In this document: in pieces, positions 1 through 6,989 of the stretch
How positions within the stretch are numbered: the first letter of the stretch is position 1
Layout of the letters: each line of letters starts with the position of its first letter
DNA from: DAOTYX01 sp034434635
Lineage (GTDB): Bacteria; Chloroflexota; Anaerolineae; B4-G1; DUEL01
Direction of reading: 5' to 3'
DNA length: 31,434 nt
NCBI GenBank assembly: GCA_034434635.1
Contig: DAOTYX010000123.1
Span: 1-31,434 of the forward strand
Translations under genes and position numbers: made by a program
The notes under the pieces: model-generated
The model's input: the letters and a program-made list of their open reading frames with translations, nothing else
Database searches by the model: none
Told to the model about the DNA's origin: nothing

Positions 1-1822
1 CCGCCTCCGGCGCGAGCACGGGGAGAGGAGAGGCGCAGACGGCCGCCCAGCCGACGGGGGGGCGAGGGGAAACGCGGTAGAGGAACAGCGCATACCCCAG
101 CCGGGCCAGCGGCTCGCGGCTGCGGAAGGCGGCATAGGTGTTGACGTCGGGCGTGTAGACCCCCTGCAGCACCGTCGCCCCCAGCGCGTAGAGGCCCGGG
201 GCGGGGTTGAGCGGGGCGAAGGGGGCAGCGTCGGGGCTGGGTGGCAGCAGGTCGGCCTGGATGCCATACACGGCAGGCCGGGCAGGACTGAAGTGGGCGT
301 AGAAGATCTGCGTCACGCCGTGATCGCGCATCCAGTCGCGCAGTTGCCACAGGTTCTGTCCCCAGTCCAGGTTGGAGTCCACCAGATAGCGGTATCCCCC
401 CGCCGCCCCGCCCGCCAGTTCGTTGAAGAAGGCCAGATAATGCGGGGCGACGCCTACGGTCCCCACGACCAGCCAGACAAGGAGAGCGGAGAGGCCGAGG
501 CGTGAAACGTGAAACGTGAAACGTGAAACGTGGTGCGTGGTGCGTGGATAAGACGAAACACGCCATACGCCATACGTCATGCGCGAGGCAAGGATGAACA
601 CGAACGGCAGCAGCGGCAGCAGGTGACGGTAGCCGATGTCTACACTGCTGAAAAGGGCGGAGAGGGCATAGAGGAGAGGGAAGAGGAGAAGGGGAGTCCA
701 GGTGCGGATAGACGGTCTCAGGTTGCAGGTTACAGGTTGCAGGTTGCCCGCGGCCATCCGAAACCTGAAACCCGAAACCTGAAACCAACTGCTGACAACC
801 AGTAGCAGCAAAGTGGGGAGAGGCGTCTTGAGGACGAAGGCAACCGGGAAGTAGGTCCACCAGCCGTGATCGCTGTTGCGTCCCCACAGGAAGGCCGGGT
901 GACCGAGACGATAATGCTCCTGAAGCGCGCGGTAGATCTCGACGTGGGTGGCAGCCGGCAACGGCAGGGGGAATCCAGGGATGGTGCGCACCTCGAAACC
1001 GTAGGCCGCCCACACCACCAGCGCTGCCAGACCCAACCCGCCCGCCGTGGTCAGCAACCGCCGCCGCCAGGAGGAGCCAGGCGGACCCAGCAGCCACAGC
1101 AGCGACATCACCGGCACCAGCAACAGAGCGGAGACTTTGGAGACCAGCGCCAGCCCCAGCGCCACCGCCGCCCCGATCCAGAGGGCCGATCGGCGGTGAC
1201 GCAGGGCGCGGGCGGCAAGAAAGAGGGAGGCTGTCCCCCACAGCGTGACCGCCATGTCAGTGGTAGCCAGCGAGCCATGGGCGATGATGTTGGGGTCGAA
1301 GGCGGTCAGCGCCAAGGCCAGCAGCCCAGCCCACCCGCCGAACAGGTCGCTGGCCCAGCGGTAGACCAGCGCTCCCAGCAGCAGGGTCATCAGGATGATG
1401 GGGAGGCGGCCGACCAGCGCCAGTCGCGCCGGGTGTGGGTACTGCCAGACCACGCCATCGGTGATGGCCGAGAGGCTGGCGATCTCCCAGCCGGGTATGG
1501 CGCGCGGGTCGGGCAGATCGGGCAGTCCCAGCAGGGGGAGGGCGGCCAGCACGTTCGCCAGCGGGGGATGGATGTGCACTGGCTGCAGGCGCAGGTCGCC
1601 GGTGCGCAGCGTGGCGTAGCCAATCGCCAGGTGGGGGCCCTCGTCGAAGGTGAGCGAGGCGCTTCGGGCGTGCCCCAGCGCCTGGAGGAAGAGGCAGACC
1701 AGCAGTACGGCTGCCAGCGCCCGTCGAATGCTCTCCAACCGCCCCGACCGCTCGTCCACTCTGCGGGGCACGATACCACAGACGGGGGGAAAGTGCAAGG
1801 CGCGGTTGACCGCTTCCCGCAT
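1..1822 (-). CDS. GT39-like polytopic membrane glycosyltransferase, C-terminus cut by window edge
   Basis: I translated this frame by hand from the ATG at 1822 down to the window edge and found no stop; 607 residues are present. After a short cytoplasmic stretch it has a first membrane helix, then the periplasmic loop TFDEGPHLAIGYATLRTGD with the acidic DE pair and HPPLANVLAALPLL, the arrangement seen in GT-C enzymes of family 39 (ArnT/PMT type). These move sugars from polyprenyl-phosphate donors outside the membrane. Many hydrophobic helices follow. The distal part holds VDIGYRHLLPLLPF and VDSNLDWGQNL, which I associate with bacterial family 39 proteins. Two heptanucleotide elements (501-585 and 719-786) lie in frame in the second half. 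It is divergent from the PIG-L gene across a 120-bp gap that contains a perfect hairpin. The acceptor is unknown. The family call is fairly sure; specificity cannot be read. Confidence 0.85.
   Translation of the reverse strand, partial: MREAVNRALHFPPVCGIVPRRVDERSGRLESIRRALAAVLLVCLFLQALGHARSASLTFDEGPHLAIGYATLRTGDLRLQPVHIHPPLANVLAALPLLGLPDLPDPRAIPGWEIASLSAITDGVVWQYPHPARLALVGRLPIILMTLLLGALVYRWASDLFGGWAGLLALALTAFDPNIIAHGSLATTDMAVTLWGTASLFLAARALRHRRSALWIGAAVALGLALVSKVSALLLVPVMSLLWLLGPPGSSWRRRLLTTAGGLGLAALVVWAAYGFEVRTIPGFPLPLPAATHVEIYRALQEHYRLGHPAFLWGRNSDHGWWTYFPVAFVLKTPLPTLLLLVVSSWFQVSGFRFRMAAGNLQPVTCNLRPSIRTWTPLLLFPLLYALSALFSSVDIGYRHLLPLLPFVFILASRMTYGVWRVSSYPRTTHHVSRFTFHVSRLGLSALLVWLVVGTVGVAPHYLAFFNELAGGAAGGYRYLVDSNLDWGQNLWQLRDWMRDHGVTQIFYAHFSPARPAVYGIQADLLPPSPDAAPFAPLNPAPGLYALGATVLQGVYTPDVNTYAAFRSREPLARLGYALFLYRVSPRPPVGWAAVCASPLPVLAPEA
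501..585. repeat. Heptanucleotide repeat, CGTGNNN units, with a partly inverted second arm
   Basis: Seven consecutive 7-base units run from 501 to 549: CGTGAAA four times, CGTGGTG twice, then CGTGGAT. After three bases comes a second arm of the opposite sense (553-580) made of ACGAAAC, ACGCCAT, ACGCCAT and ACGTCAT. The arms are only partly complementary. The repeat lies inside the glycosyltransferase gene and is translated without a stop, giving segments such as HHVSRFTFHVSR. Confidence 0.85.
719..786. repeat. Heptanucleotide repeat, inverted CAGGTTN / AAACCYG arms
   Basis: The left arm is four units, CAGGTTG, CAGGTTA, CAGGTTG, CAGGTTG (719-746). A 14-base GC-rich spacer follows, then AAACCTG, AAACCCG, AAACCTG and a partial AAACC (761-786). 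The arms are near complements of each other, so the element can fold as a hairpin. It is in frame within the glycosyltransferase gene, reading FQVSGFRFR, spacer, then NLQPVTCNL. In the arm read as NAACCTG the base after TG is C at the critical codon, so a TGA stop is avoided. Confidence 0.88.
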
Positions 1823-1853
1823 CGGATGTAAGATAGCGCAGATGGTCGGTGCT

Positions 1854-1916
1854 TACCCTCCCGCAGGTTCTGGCACAATCTCCAGAGCAGAGGGCGCCAG
1901 AACCTGCGGGAGGGTA
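1854..1916. repeat. Perfect 21-bp inverted repeat with 21-base loop between divergent genes
   Basis: The arms at 1854-1874 and 1896-1916 are perfect reverse complements (start TACCCTCCCG, end GTTCTGGC in the left arm). The loop is also 21 bases. It sits between the divergent starts at 1822 (-) and 1943 (+) and ends 12 bases before the Shine-Dalgarno of the PIG-L gene. There is no T-run after either arm, so it does not look like a standard terminator. It could be a REP-like dispersed palindrome, a large operator or an RNA hairpin in the leader. Confidence 0.85.
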
Positions 1917-1942
1917 CAGGTTGTCGGCAGGAGGTGCGGAAT

Positions 1943-2776
1943 ATGTCACAACGGAGGTTGCTGGCCGTCTTCGCCCACCCCGACGACGAGAGTTTCGGAC
2001 CAGGGGGGACGCTGGCCCGTTACGCCCGTGAGGGGGTGGAAGTGCATCTGGTCTGCGCCACCCGCGGCGAGGTCGGCAGCAGCGACAGCGATGACCTCGG
2101 CGCATGCGCCGACCTGGCCTGTCGCCGGGAGGAGGAGTTGCGCTGCGCCGCTGAAGTCCTGGGCCTGGCCGGGGTGCACCTGCTGGGCTACCGGGATTCG
2201 GGGATGGCCGGCGCGGAGACCAACCAGCACCCGCAGGCCCTGGTGCAGGCCGATCCCCAGTTCCTGGCCGGACAGGTGGCGGCGTGGATGTGCGAACTGC
2301 GCCCGCAGGTGGTGCTGACCTTCGACCCGTTCGGCGGCTATGGCCACCCTGACCATATCACCATCCACCGCGCCACCGTGCGCGCTTTCGAGCGCGTGCG
2401 GGCGGGGTTGCTGCCACCCGACCAGGCGCCGCAGAGGCTCTACTACACCCTCATGCCGCATACGCTGATCCGCCTGGCGGTGCGGCTGATGCCGCTGTTC
2501 GGGCGCGACCCCACGGCGCTGGGCAAGAACCGGGACATCAACCTGCGGGAGGTGCTGGCGCACAAGTTGCCGGTCACGACGCGGGTGGACATCCGCCGGG
2601 TGTATGACGTGCGCGAGCGGGCAGCGGCCTGTCATTCCAGCCAGCTCTCCGGCCCGGCCAGCATCTTCGGCTGGCTGCCCAAACCGCTGCTGCGTTGGAT
2701 CCGCGGCACTGAGATCTTCCACCGCGCTGAGCCACCCTTCGGGAGGGGGGAACGGGTGGAGAGGGGGATGTTTTAG
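1943..2776 (+). CDS. PIG-L / LmbE family zinc-dependent deacetylase
   Basis: The 277-residue protein begins SQRRLLAVFAHPDDE; H12 and D15 of the AHPDDE motif and H138 of the GHPDH motif are the expected zinc ligands of PIG-L/LmbE deacetylases, which remove an acetyl or similar group from N-acetylglucosamine-type substrates (MshB, BshB, GlcNAc-PI deacetylase). The start is the ATG at 1943 because AGGAGGT lies at 1929-1935, seven bases upstream; an earlier in-frame GTG at 1934 is part of that ribosome site. The C-terminal part has RVDIRRVYDVRERAAACHSSQ, consistent with the family. It neighbours a divergent glycosyltransferase and a downstream MFS transporter. The substrate is unknown; thiol-cofactor, glycolipid or antibiotic-sugar deacetylation are all possible. 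Confidence 0.9.
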   Translation: MSQRRLLAVFAHPDDESFGPGGTLARYAREGVEVHLVCATRGEVGSSDSDDLGACADLACRREEELRCAAEVLGLAGVHLLGYRDSGMAGAETNQHPQALVQADPQFLAGQVAAWMCELRPQVVLTFDPFGGYGHPDHITIHRATVRAFERVRAGLLPPDQAPQRLYYTLMPHTLIRLAVRLMPLFGRDPTALGKNRDINLREVLAHKLPVTTRVDIRRVYDVRERAAACHSSQLSGPASIFGWLPKPLLRWIRGTEIFHRAEPPFGRGERVERGMF

Positions 2777-2824
2777 GGTTGGAGGGTGAGGGTGGAAATG
2801 CGGAATCCGCGTGTGGCCTGTGAG

Positions 2825-2943
2825 CCGTGTTCCGTGTTCCGTGGTCAGTCGTCAGTCGTCTGTGGTCCGTGTTCCGTCGTCCGTGATCCGTCGTCTGTCG
2901 TCTGTCGTCTGTCGCCTGTCGTCCGTGATCCGTCGTCCCTCGA
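2825..2943. repeat. 16-unit heptanucleotide array, CCGTNNT family, in the MFS leader
   Basis: From 2825 to 2936 the sequence divides exactly into sixteen 7-base units: CCGTGTT, CCGTGGT, CAGTCGT, CTGTGGT, CCGTCGT, CCGTGAT, CTGTCGT and CTGTCGC in several copies, followed by a decayed unit (CCCTCGA, 2937-2943). The consensus is C-Y-G-T-S-N-T. The array ends one base before the AGGAGG (2945-2950) of the MFS gene. It fills most of the 179-bp gap 2777-2955. No stem with a T-run is visible; the rest of the gap holds nothing I recognise. Confidence 0.9.
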
Positions 2944-2955
2944 TAGGAGGATGCT

Positions 2956-4164
2956 GTGAATACTGTCCTTTCCCGTCTGCGGTCACTGCCGCGTAACATC
3001 TGGGCTGTCAGCCTCACCAGCTTCTTCATGGACATCTCCAGCGAGATGGTGCTGAACATCCTGCCGCTCTTCATGGCCAACGTGCTGGGCATCCGCACCA
3101 GCCTGATCGGTTTCATCGAGGGCATCGCCGAGGCCACCTCCAGCCTGCTCAAGCTCTTCTCCGGCTGGCTCTCCGACCGCCTGGGCACACGGAAGTGGCT
3201 GGCTGTGGTCGGCTACGCCCTCTCTGCGGTCAGCAAGCCGTTCTTCTACTTCGCCGACTCATGGGGCGCGGTGGCGGGGGTGCGCTGGACTGACCGGGTG
3301 GGCAAAGGTGTCCGCACGGCTCCCCGCGACGCGCTGGTCGCCGACTCCATCGCCCCGGAGCAGCGCGGGCTGGCCTTCGGCGTGCACCGCGCCGCGGACA
3401 CCGGGGGCGCGGTGGTGGGGCTGCTCATCGCTCTGGTGGCGGTCTGGCTGGCGCAGCGCGGCGCGGCGCAGTTGGGGCGCAACGCCTTCCAGATCGTGGT
3501 GCTGGTCAGCCTGGTGCCGGCCTTCCTGGCCGTGCTCTCATTGGCTGTGGGAGCCCAGGATGTACGGGGGCTGGCCACGAGCGAGCGACCACGCATCTCC
3601 TTTCGCGGGTTGGGCCGACGCTTTGCCCTGTTCATGCTCATCGTCGGCCTGTTCGACCTGGGCAACTCCTCCGACGCCTTTCTGGTCTTGCGCGCTCAGG
3701 AACGGGGGCTGAACGTCCTGGGCGTGTTGGGGATGCTGATCACCTTCAACCTGATCTACGCCCTGGTCTCCACCCCGGCAGGGGCACTATCTGACCGCAT
3801 TGGCCGGCGCCGGGTGATCATCGGCGGCTGGCTGGTCTACGCCGCCATCTACCTGGGGGTGGGACTGGCCCGCACCGGCTTGCAGGTCTGGGCGCTGTAC
3901 GCCCTCTACGGCCTCTACTACGGGCTGTCCTACGGCGCGGCCAAGGCGATGGTCGCCGACCTGGTGCCGGAGCATCTGCGCGGCAGCGCCTACGGCACCT
4001 ACAACGCGGTGCTGGGCATCCTCGACTTCCCGGCCTCACTCATCGCCGGGGTGCTGTGGCAGGGGGTGGGAGCATGGGCCGGCTTTGGCGCGTCGGCCCC
4101 CTTCCTCTTCGGGGCAGCGTTGGCGCTGCTCGCAGCGGTGCTGATGGCCGTGTTCCGCTTGTAG
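2956..4164 (+). CDS. MFS transporter, 12-helix type
   Basis: The 402-residue protein has about twelve hydrophobic segments and two similar halves, as in the major facilitator superfamily. FSGWLSDRLGTRKW (after helix 2) and AGALSDRIGRRRV (after helix 8) match the family's loop motif. The stretch GKGVRTAPRDALVADS recurs in a bacterial MFS subgroup that I know mostly as uncharacterised drug or metabolite exporters. The start is GTG 2956 because AGGAGG (2945-2950) is five bases upstream and the nearer ATG 2951 meets a stop at once. The heptanucleotide array directly precedes the ribosome site. It may be co-transcribed with the PIG-L gene. The substrate cannot be read from the sequence. Confidence 0.88.
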   Translation: MNTVLSRLRSLPRNIWAVSLTSFFMDISSEMVLNILPLFMANVLGIRTSLIGFIEGIAEATSSLLKLFSGWLSDRLGTRKWLAVVGYALSAVSKPFFYFADSWGAVAGVRWTDRVGKGVRTAPRDALVADSIAPEQRGLAFGVHRAADTGGAVVGLLIALVAVWLAQRGAAQLGRNAFQIVVLVSLVPAFLAVLSLAVGAQDVRGLATSERPRISFRGLGRRFALFMLIVGLFDLGNSSDAFLVLRAQERGLNVLGVLGMLITFNLIYALVSTPAGALSDRIGRRRVIIGGWLVYAAIYLGVGLARTGLQVWALYALYGLYYGLSYGAAKAMVADLVPEHLRGSAYGTYNAVLGILDFPASLIAGVLWQGVGAWAGFGASAPFLFGAALALLAAVLMAVFRL

Positions 4165-4194
4165 GACAACTACATGCAGTGGTCCTAGTTATTG

Positions 4195-4223
4195 TTGCAA
4201 TACCGCCACTTCTGTGCTATAAT
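4195..4223 (+). promoter_or_regulatory. ssrA promoter, TTGCAA-17-TATAAT
   Basis: A -35 box TTGCAA (4195-4200), a 17-base spacer and a perfect -10 TATAAT (4218-4223) precede the tmRNA. The expected start near 4230 leaves only about six bases before the mature 5' end at 4236, which RNase P would remove. Confidence 0.85.
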
Positions 4224-4235
4224 GTATTCGTCTGT

Positions 4236-4619
4236 GGGGATGAACGGTCTCGACGGGGAGGGCTGGTCACAGACAGCGAGCCGGGGCGCTCTGGCCCCGT
4301 TAACAACAGAGCAAACCCAAGAGTGCCAACAATTGGGCTGCTGTTCCCGTCGCCGCCTAGTGCGGTAGAGGAACAAAAACCGGACCGCCCTGCGCGGTCC
4401 CGCCCCCCTCGATCTCGCGCCGGTGGGCCGAGGGCCGGGTGTCACAATGCCGGCGGGCAGCCACCCGACACCGATACGGTGGCCTGAGAGACATCGGCTG
4501 AGCCGGGGTGCAGCGCGGTCGGCAGCGACTCCCCCGGCAAGAGAAAAGAGCCGACTACGCTCGTAGAAGTCTATGGCCGATCTCTTCGGACGCGGGTTCG
4601 ATTCCCGCCATCTCCACCA
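4236..4619 (+). ncRNA. ssrA: tmRNA (ssrA)
   Basis: The 5' end GGGGATGAACGGTCTCGAC is the tmRNA signature. It pairs as a seven-base acceptor stem with CATCTCC at 4609-4615, followed by ACCA (4616-4619), so CCA is encoded. The T-arm GCGGGTTCGATTCCCGC lies just before the 3' end. tmRNA rescues stalled ribosomes together with SmpB and adds a degradation tag. The likely tag frame is 4325-4360, resuming at GCC and ending at TAG, read as ANNWAAVPVAA; its AN start and AA end are typical. The rest of the 384-nt gene has GC-rich pseudoknot-like segments. The open frames that cross this region on either strand are not genes. Confidence 0.95.
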
Positions 4620-4622
4620 CAA

Positions 4623-4657
4623 GAGCCGGTGCCCCGCCGCACCGGCTCGTCTGTTTG
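4623..4657 (+). terminator. Terminator-like hairpin after ssrA
   Basis: GAGCCGGTG (4623-4631) pairs perfectly with CACCGGCTC (4640-4648) around an eight-base loop and is followed by GTCTGTTTG. The position, four bases after the tmRNA CCA, fits an intrinsic terminator, though the T-run is weak. The NTPase gene starts 20 bases later and may be read through. Confidence 0.65.
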
Positions 4658-4676
4658 AGCAGAGGGTTCCCTGACC

Positions 4677-5213
4677 GTGAGCAAACACATCCTTATCCTC
4701 ACCGGCCAGCGGGGGGTAGGCAAGACCACCGTCTGTCGCCAGGTGGTGGCGCAGGCGCAGGCCGCGGGGTTTGCCTGCGGCGGCCTGCTCACTCCAAACC
4801 TGGACGGCTCCGATCAGCGCGTGGTGGTGGACGTGCGCAGCGGCGAGAGCCGCCCGTTGACCACCAACGACGGGGAAATCACCCTCGGCCGTTTCCGCTT
4901 CGACCCGGCGGCGCTGGAATGGGGCACCCAGAGGCTGGCCGACGCCGTCCCCTGCGACCTGCTGGTAGTGGACGAGATCGGCCCGCTGGAGATCGAACGA
5001 CAGCAGGGGTGGTCACTGGCGCTGGACCTGCTACGCGGTCACCAGTTCCGCCTGGCCCTCGTCGTCGTGCGACCGGAATTGATAGAGGCGGTGCAGATGC
5101 GCCTGCCCACCTCTGCTCCCACCGTCGTGACCGTCACCCCCGACAACCGCGACCTGCTCCCCGTCGAGCTGGCGGACCTGCTGAAGCGAGAAGCCGCCAC
5201 GATGTCTTCCTGA
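4677..5213 (+). CDS. THEP1-type nucleoside-triphosphatase (NTPase_1 family)
   Basis: The 178-residue protein starts SKHILILTG with the P-loop GQRGVGKTT (residues 10-18) and has a Walker B segment LLVVDEIGPLE (D99, E100) followed by W112, which matches the THEP1/NTPase_1 family (PF03266). Members hydrolyse NTPs to NDPs in vitro; their biological role is still unclear. The start is GTG 4677; no ATG is available at the N-terminus before the P-loop. The usual family features CGGLLTP and VVRPELIEA are also visible. It lies just after the tmRNA terminator and converges with sufU, with two bases between the stop codons. Confidence 0.87.
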   Translation: MSKHILILTGQRGVGKTTVCRQVVAQAQAAGFACGGLLTPNLDGSDQRVVVDVRSGESRPLTTNDGEITLGRFRFDPAALEWGTQRLADAVPCDLLVVDEIGPLEIERQQGWSLALDLLRGHQFRLALVVVRPELIEAVQMRLPTSAPTVVTVTPDNRDLLPVELADLLKREAATMSS

Positions 5214-5215
5214 CC

Positions 5216-5605
5216 CTACCGCCGGCCGACCTTCTCCCGATACGCCTTCAGCCCCGCCCGCAACACCTGCAACGGCAATAACGCGCAGCGACGGCGATTG
5301 GCGCCCACCGGGGCATCCAGCATGCGCAGGACATCCTCCTCCGTGAGCGCCTCCACCTCCTCAAGTGATTTCCCCTTGATGTGCTCGGTGAAGATCGAAC
5401 TGGAGGCCATACTGACCACACAGCCGTCTCCTTCAAAGGCCACCCGTTCGACTCGCCCGTCTGCGTCGAGACCCACCTCCAGGTGGACCTGGTCGCCGCA
5501 GGATGGATCGTCGGCATCGGCGACGATGTCCGGCGCGTCCAATCGCCCCCAGTTGCGCGGATGGGCGTAATGGTCGAGGATGTGCTCGCGGTAGAGGTCA
5601 CTCAT
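5216..5605 (-). CDS. sufU: SufU/IscU-like iron-sulfur cluster scaffold or sulfur acceptor
   Basis: The 129-residue protein has the three conserved cysteines of the U-type family: C36 in SCGD (with D38), C62 in GDGCVVSMASSS and C107 in RRRCALLPL. It accepts sulfur from the desulfurase encoded next to it and takes part in Fe-S or zinc-dependent sulfur transfer. The ATG at 5605 overlaps the sufS stop (TGATG), which suggests translational coupling; the GTG just upstream lies inside sufS. The C62-C107 distance is 45 residues, close to IscU and shorter than Bacillus SufU, which as I recall carries an extra segment of about 20 residues there. The residue before C107 is arginine, not the IscU histidine. 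It is therefore a short SufU-like form. Confidence 0.9.
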   Translation of the reverse strand: MSDLYREHILDHYAHPRNWGRLDAPDIVADADDPSCGDQVHLEVGLDADGRVERVAFEGDGCVVSMASSSIFTEHIKGKSLEEVEALTEEDVLRMLDAPVGANRRRCALLPLQVLRAGLKAYREKVGRR

Positions 5606-6837
5606 CACCCAACCCCCTTGCCCAGCAGATGACTGACCCGCTCCAGCGCGTCGGCCAGCCGGTCAGCCTCCTGAGGCGTGTTGTACAGGTAGAAACTGGC
5701 GCGGGCGGTGGCGGTCAGCCCCAGGCGCTTGTGCAGCGGCTGGGCGCAGTGATGACCGGCACGCACGGCGATCCCCTCCTGGTCGAGCAGATGGGCCAGG
5801 TCGTGGGGATGGATGTCGCGGAAGGTGAAGGCGATCACGCCGCCACGCCGGTCGGCAGGAGGGCCGGGGATGCGCATCCCCGACAGCGCCGACAACCGCT
5901 CCATCGCATAGGCCACCGTCTCGCGCTCATGGGCCGCCACCGCCTCCATCCCCAACCTGCTCAGGTAGTCCACCGCGGCCCCCAGACCGATGGCCTCGAC
6001 GATAGCCGGCGTGCCGGCCTCGAACTTCCAGGGCAGGTCGTTCCAGGTGGCGCGTTCCCAATCCACCCGCCGGATCATGTCCCCGCCGCCGAGAAAGGGC
6101 GGCATGGCTTCCAGCAGGCTCTCCCGGCCGTAGAGCACGCCAATGCCGGTGGGCCCGCACATCTTGTGGGCCGAGAAGGCCAGGAAGTCGCAGCCCAACT
6201 CCTGCACGTCCACCGGCAGGTGCGGCACCCCCTGTGCCCCATCCACCAACACCACCGCGCCAACGGCATGGGCGCACTGCACCATCTCCCGCGCCAGCGT
6301 GATCGTCCCCAGGACGTTGGACATCATCGTGAAGGCCACCAGTCGGACGCGCTCGTCGAGCAGGTCATCCAGGCGCTCCATCTGCAGCAGCCCGTCGTCG
6401 CCGATCGGCAGGTAGACCAGTTCCGCCCCCTTCTCCTGGGCCAGCAGTTGCCAGGGGACGATGTTGGAGTGGTGTTCCAGTTGCGTCAGCAGGATACGGT
6501 CGCCCGGCCCGATGTTGGCCCGCCCCCAGGCGCAGGCGACCAGGTTGATGGATTCGGTGGCGTTGCGGGTGAAGATCACCTCTTCCCGCACCGGAGCGTT
6601 GATGAAGGCAGCCACCTTATCCCGCGCCCCTTCGTAGGCCAGGGTCGCCTCCTCGCTGATGGCGTACACGCCGCGGTGGACGTTGGCGTAGTACTCCCGA
6701 TAGGCCCGATCCATCGCCTCCAGCACCGCCAGCGGCTTCTGGGAACTGGCCGCACTGTCCAGAAAGACCAGTGGCTTGCCGTGCATCTGGCGTGAGAGGA
6801 TGGGAAAATCCGCCCGGATTCGCTCAACGTCAAGCAC
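5605..6837 (-). CDS. sufS: Cysteine desulfurase SufS (group II, PLP-dependent)
   Basis: The 410-residue protein converts cysteine to alanine and a persulfide for Fe-S cluster synthesis. It opens with LDVERIRADFPILSRQMHGKPLVFLDSAASSQKP, typical of SufS. LEHHSN holds the PLP-stacking histidine, SAHK holds the PLP lysine (K225), and RAGHHCAQP holds the catalytic cysteine (C364) in the short loop of group II enzymes. I chose GTG 6837: AGGAGG at 6848-6843 is five bases upstream. A longer frame begins at 6891 but lies within the promoter (-10 at 6877-6872). It forms an operon with sufU and is divergent from sufT. The sufBCD genes are not in the window. Confidence 0.93.
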   Translation of the reverse strand: MLDVERIRADFPILSRQMHGKPLVFLDSAASSQKPLAVLEAMDRAYREYYANVHRGVYAISEEATLAYEGARDKVAAFINAPVREEVIFTRNATESINLVACAWGRANIGPGDRILLTQLEHHSNIVPWQLLAQEKGAELVYLPIGDDGLLQMERLDDLLDERVRLVAFTMMSNVLGTITLAREMVQCAHAVGAVVLVDGAQGVPHLPVDVQELGCDFLAFSAHKMCGPTGIGVLYGRESLLEAMPPFLGGGDMIRRVDWERATWNDLPWKFEAGTPAIVEAIGLGAAVDYLSRLGMEAVAAHERETVAYAMERLSALSGMRIPGPPADRRGGVIAFTFRDIHPHDLAHLLDQEGIAVRAGHHCAQPLHKRLGLTATARASFYLYNTPQEADRLADALERVSHLLGKGVG

Positions 6838-6871
6838 AGGAACCTCCTCGGTCTGGATTCGCCTGTGCATC

Positions 6872-6899
6872 AGTATAGCACGTTCAAGCACCCGTGCAA
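6872..6899 (-). promoter_or_regulatory. sufSU promoter, TTGCAC-16-TATACT
   Basis: On the minus strand TTGCAC (6899-6894) and TATACT (6877-6872) are 16 bases apart. Transcription would begin near 6865, giving a leader of about 28 bases to the GTG at 6837. This position excludes the upstream ATG at 6891 as the translation start. Confidence 0.75.
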
Positions 6900-6931
6900 A
6901 CGGCCGGTTTCAGCGACAATGGTCTGCTTTT

Positions 6932-6960
6932 TTGACAGCAGAGGTGGAGAGTGGTATAAT
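6932..6960 (+). promoter_or_regulatory. sufT promoter, consensus TTGACA-17-TATAAT
   Basis: TTGACA (6932-6937), a 17-base spacer and TATAAT (6955-6960) form a perfect sigma-70 consensus promoter 29 bases before sufT. It is back to back with the sufSU promoter; the two -35 boxes are 32 bases apart, so one regulator could control both sides, though I see no clear operator. Confidence 0.88.
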
Positions 6961-6989
6961 GGCTGCCAGATCACCGCAAGGAGCAAGAG

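Noticed and set aside
542..550. GTGGATAA, a near DnaA box
   Set aside because: It lies within the heptamer repeat of a coding region far from dnaA.
866..1831. 321-residue plus-strand open frame rich in Q, G and R
   Set aside because: It is the antisense of the glycosyltransferase; composition is typical of a shadow frame and the minus-strand protein has clear motifs.
1934..1942. Upstream GTG start for the PIG-L gene
   Set aside because: It is part of the AGGAGGT ribosome site that serves ATG 1943.
2825..2943. Heptamer array as a CRISPR
   Set aside because: Units are 7 bases with no spacers, and no cas gene is present.
4508..5281. Long frames crossing the tmRNA and the NTPase gene (also 4185-4688 on the minus strand)
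   Set aside because: The region is occupied by tmRNA and by an NTPase with clear Walker motifs in another frame.
5503..6795. 430-residue plus-strand frame opposite sufS
   Set aside because: SufS on the minus strand has all catalytic motifs; the plus frame is its shadow.
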